From Eggerthellaceae bacterium UBA5808 (lineage in GTDB: Bacteria; Actinomycetota; Coriobacteriia; Coriobacteriales; Eggerthellaceae), in NCBI GenBank assembly GCA_002417975.1, contig DIDE01000040.1, forward strand, positions 5,120 to 29,180: 24,061 bases of DNA, written 5' to 3'. The translations under genes and the position numbers were made by a program. The first letter of the stretch is position 1, and each line of letters begins with the position of its first letter. Positions 24,048 to 24,061 of the stretch are shown piece after piece. The notes under the pieces were generated by a model. The model made no database searches. It had not been told where the DNA came from and saw only the letters and a list, made by a program, of their open reading frames with translations.

Positions 24048-24061
24048 AAAAAATGCCTTTG
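24048..24061 (-). terminator. Possible end of an upstream terminator, cut by window edge
   Basis: The last bases on the minus strand read CAAAGGCATTTTTT. A GC-containing arm followed by six Ts looks like the 3' arm and U-tract of an intrinsic terminator whose 5' arm would lie beyond the window. If so, the pyr operon starts its own transcript. This cannot be verified without the next bases. Confidence 0.3.

Noticed and set aside
1..24061. Mobile elements, CRISPR arrays, tRNA genes, defence or biosynthetic clusters
   Set aside because: No transposase, integrase, direct-repeat array, tRNA cloverleaf or unknown gene group was seen; all large frames are housekeeping families.

Overview
The window is a gene-dense housekeeping stretch of a bacterial chromosome with moderate GC (mid-40s percent by eye). 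It points to an actinobacterium of the class Coriobacteriia, perhaps the Atopobium/Lancefieldella/Olsenella group. The reasons are an actinobacterial integration host factor (mihF) directly upstream of gmk and rpoZ, a class 1B dihydroorotate dehydrogenase pair (pyrK-pyrD) as in Firmicutes and Coriobacteriia, an HrcA/CIRCE heat-shock system, and an Ala/Lys-rich tail on ribosomal protein S20. The genus is inference. Nearly every gene is on the minus strand; only rpsT is on the plus strand.

Layout, left to right. (1) Positions 1-6008 carry, in minus-strand transcription order, lepA, a small membrane protein, a nitroreductase-family protein, dusB, hemW and hrcA (cut by the left edge). hrcA has its own promoter with an embedded CIRCE operator. 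(2) Positions 6009-6520, the only long gene-free stretch, separate divergent lepA and rpsT and hold candidate promoters and a long rpsT leader. (3) rpsT (plus) converges on a minus-strand group comEA-comEC-holA; a strong bidirectional hairpin terminator lies between rpsT and holA. (4) thiI stands alone, with a terminator between it and the upstream genes. (5) mihF-gmk-rpoZ forms a short operon. (6) Positions 14141-23933 are a compact pyrimidine operon read pyrR-pyrB-pyrC-carA-carB-pyrK-pyrD-pyrF. Most junctions overlap or are 3 bases apart, so translational coupling is likely.

How the genes work together. The pyr genes cover UMP synthesis from bicarbonate and glutamine (carAB, pyrB, pyrC, pyrDK, then pyrF), except orotate phosphoribosyltransferase (pyrE), which is not in this window; PyrR is the likely UMP-sensing regulator. 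ComEA and ComEC bind and import DNA during transformation, and holA (clamp loader delta) is coupled to comEC. lepA, rpsT, dusB and thiI serve the ribosome and tRNA.

I see no mobile element, CRISPR array, tRNA or rRNA, prophage or defence locus, and no convincing new multigene system. The points most worth a second look are the S20 tail, a CarA insertion, a lepA-coupled small membrane protein, a perfect 13-bp palindrome before dusB, and the regulatory sites of hrcA, rpsT and pyrR.
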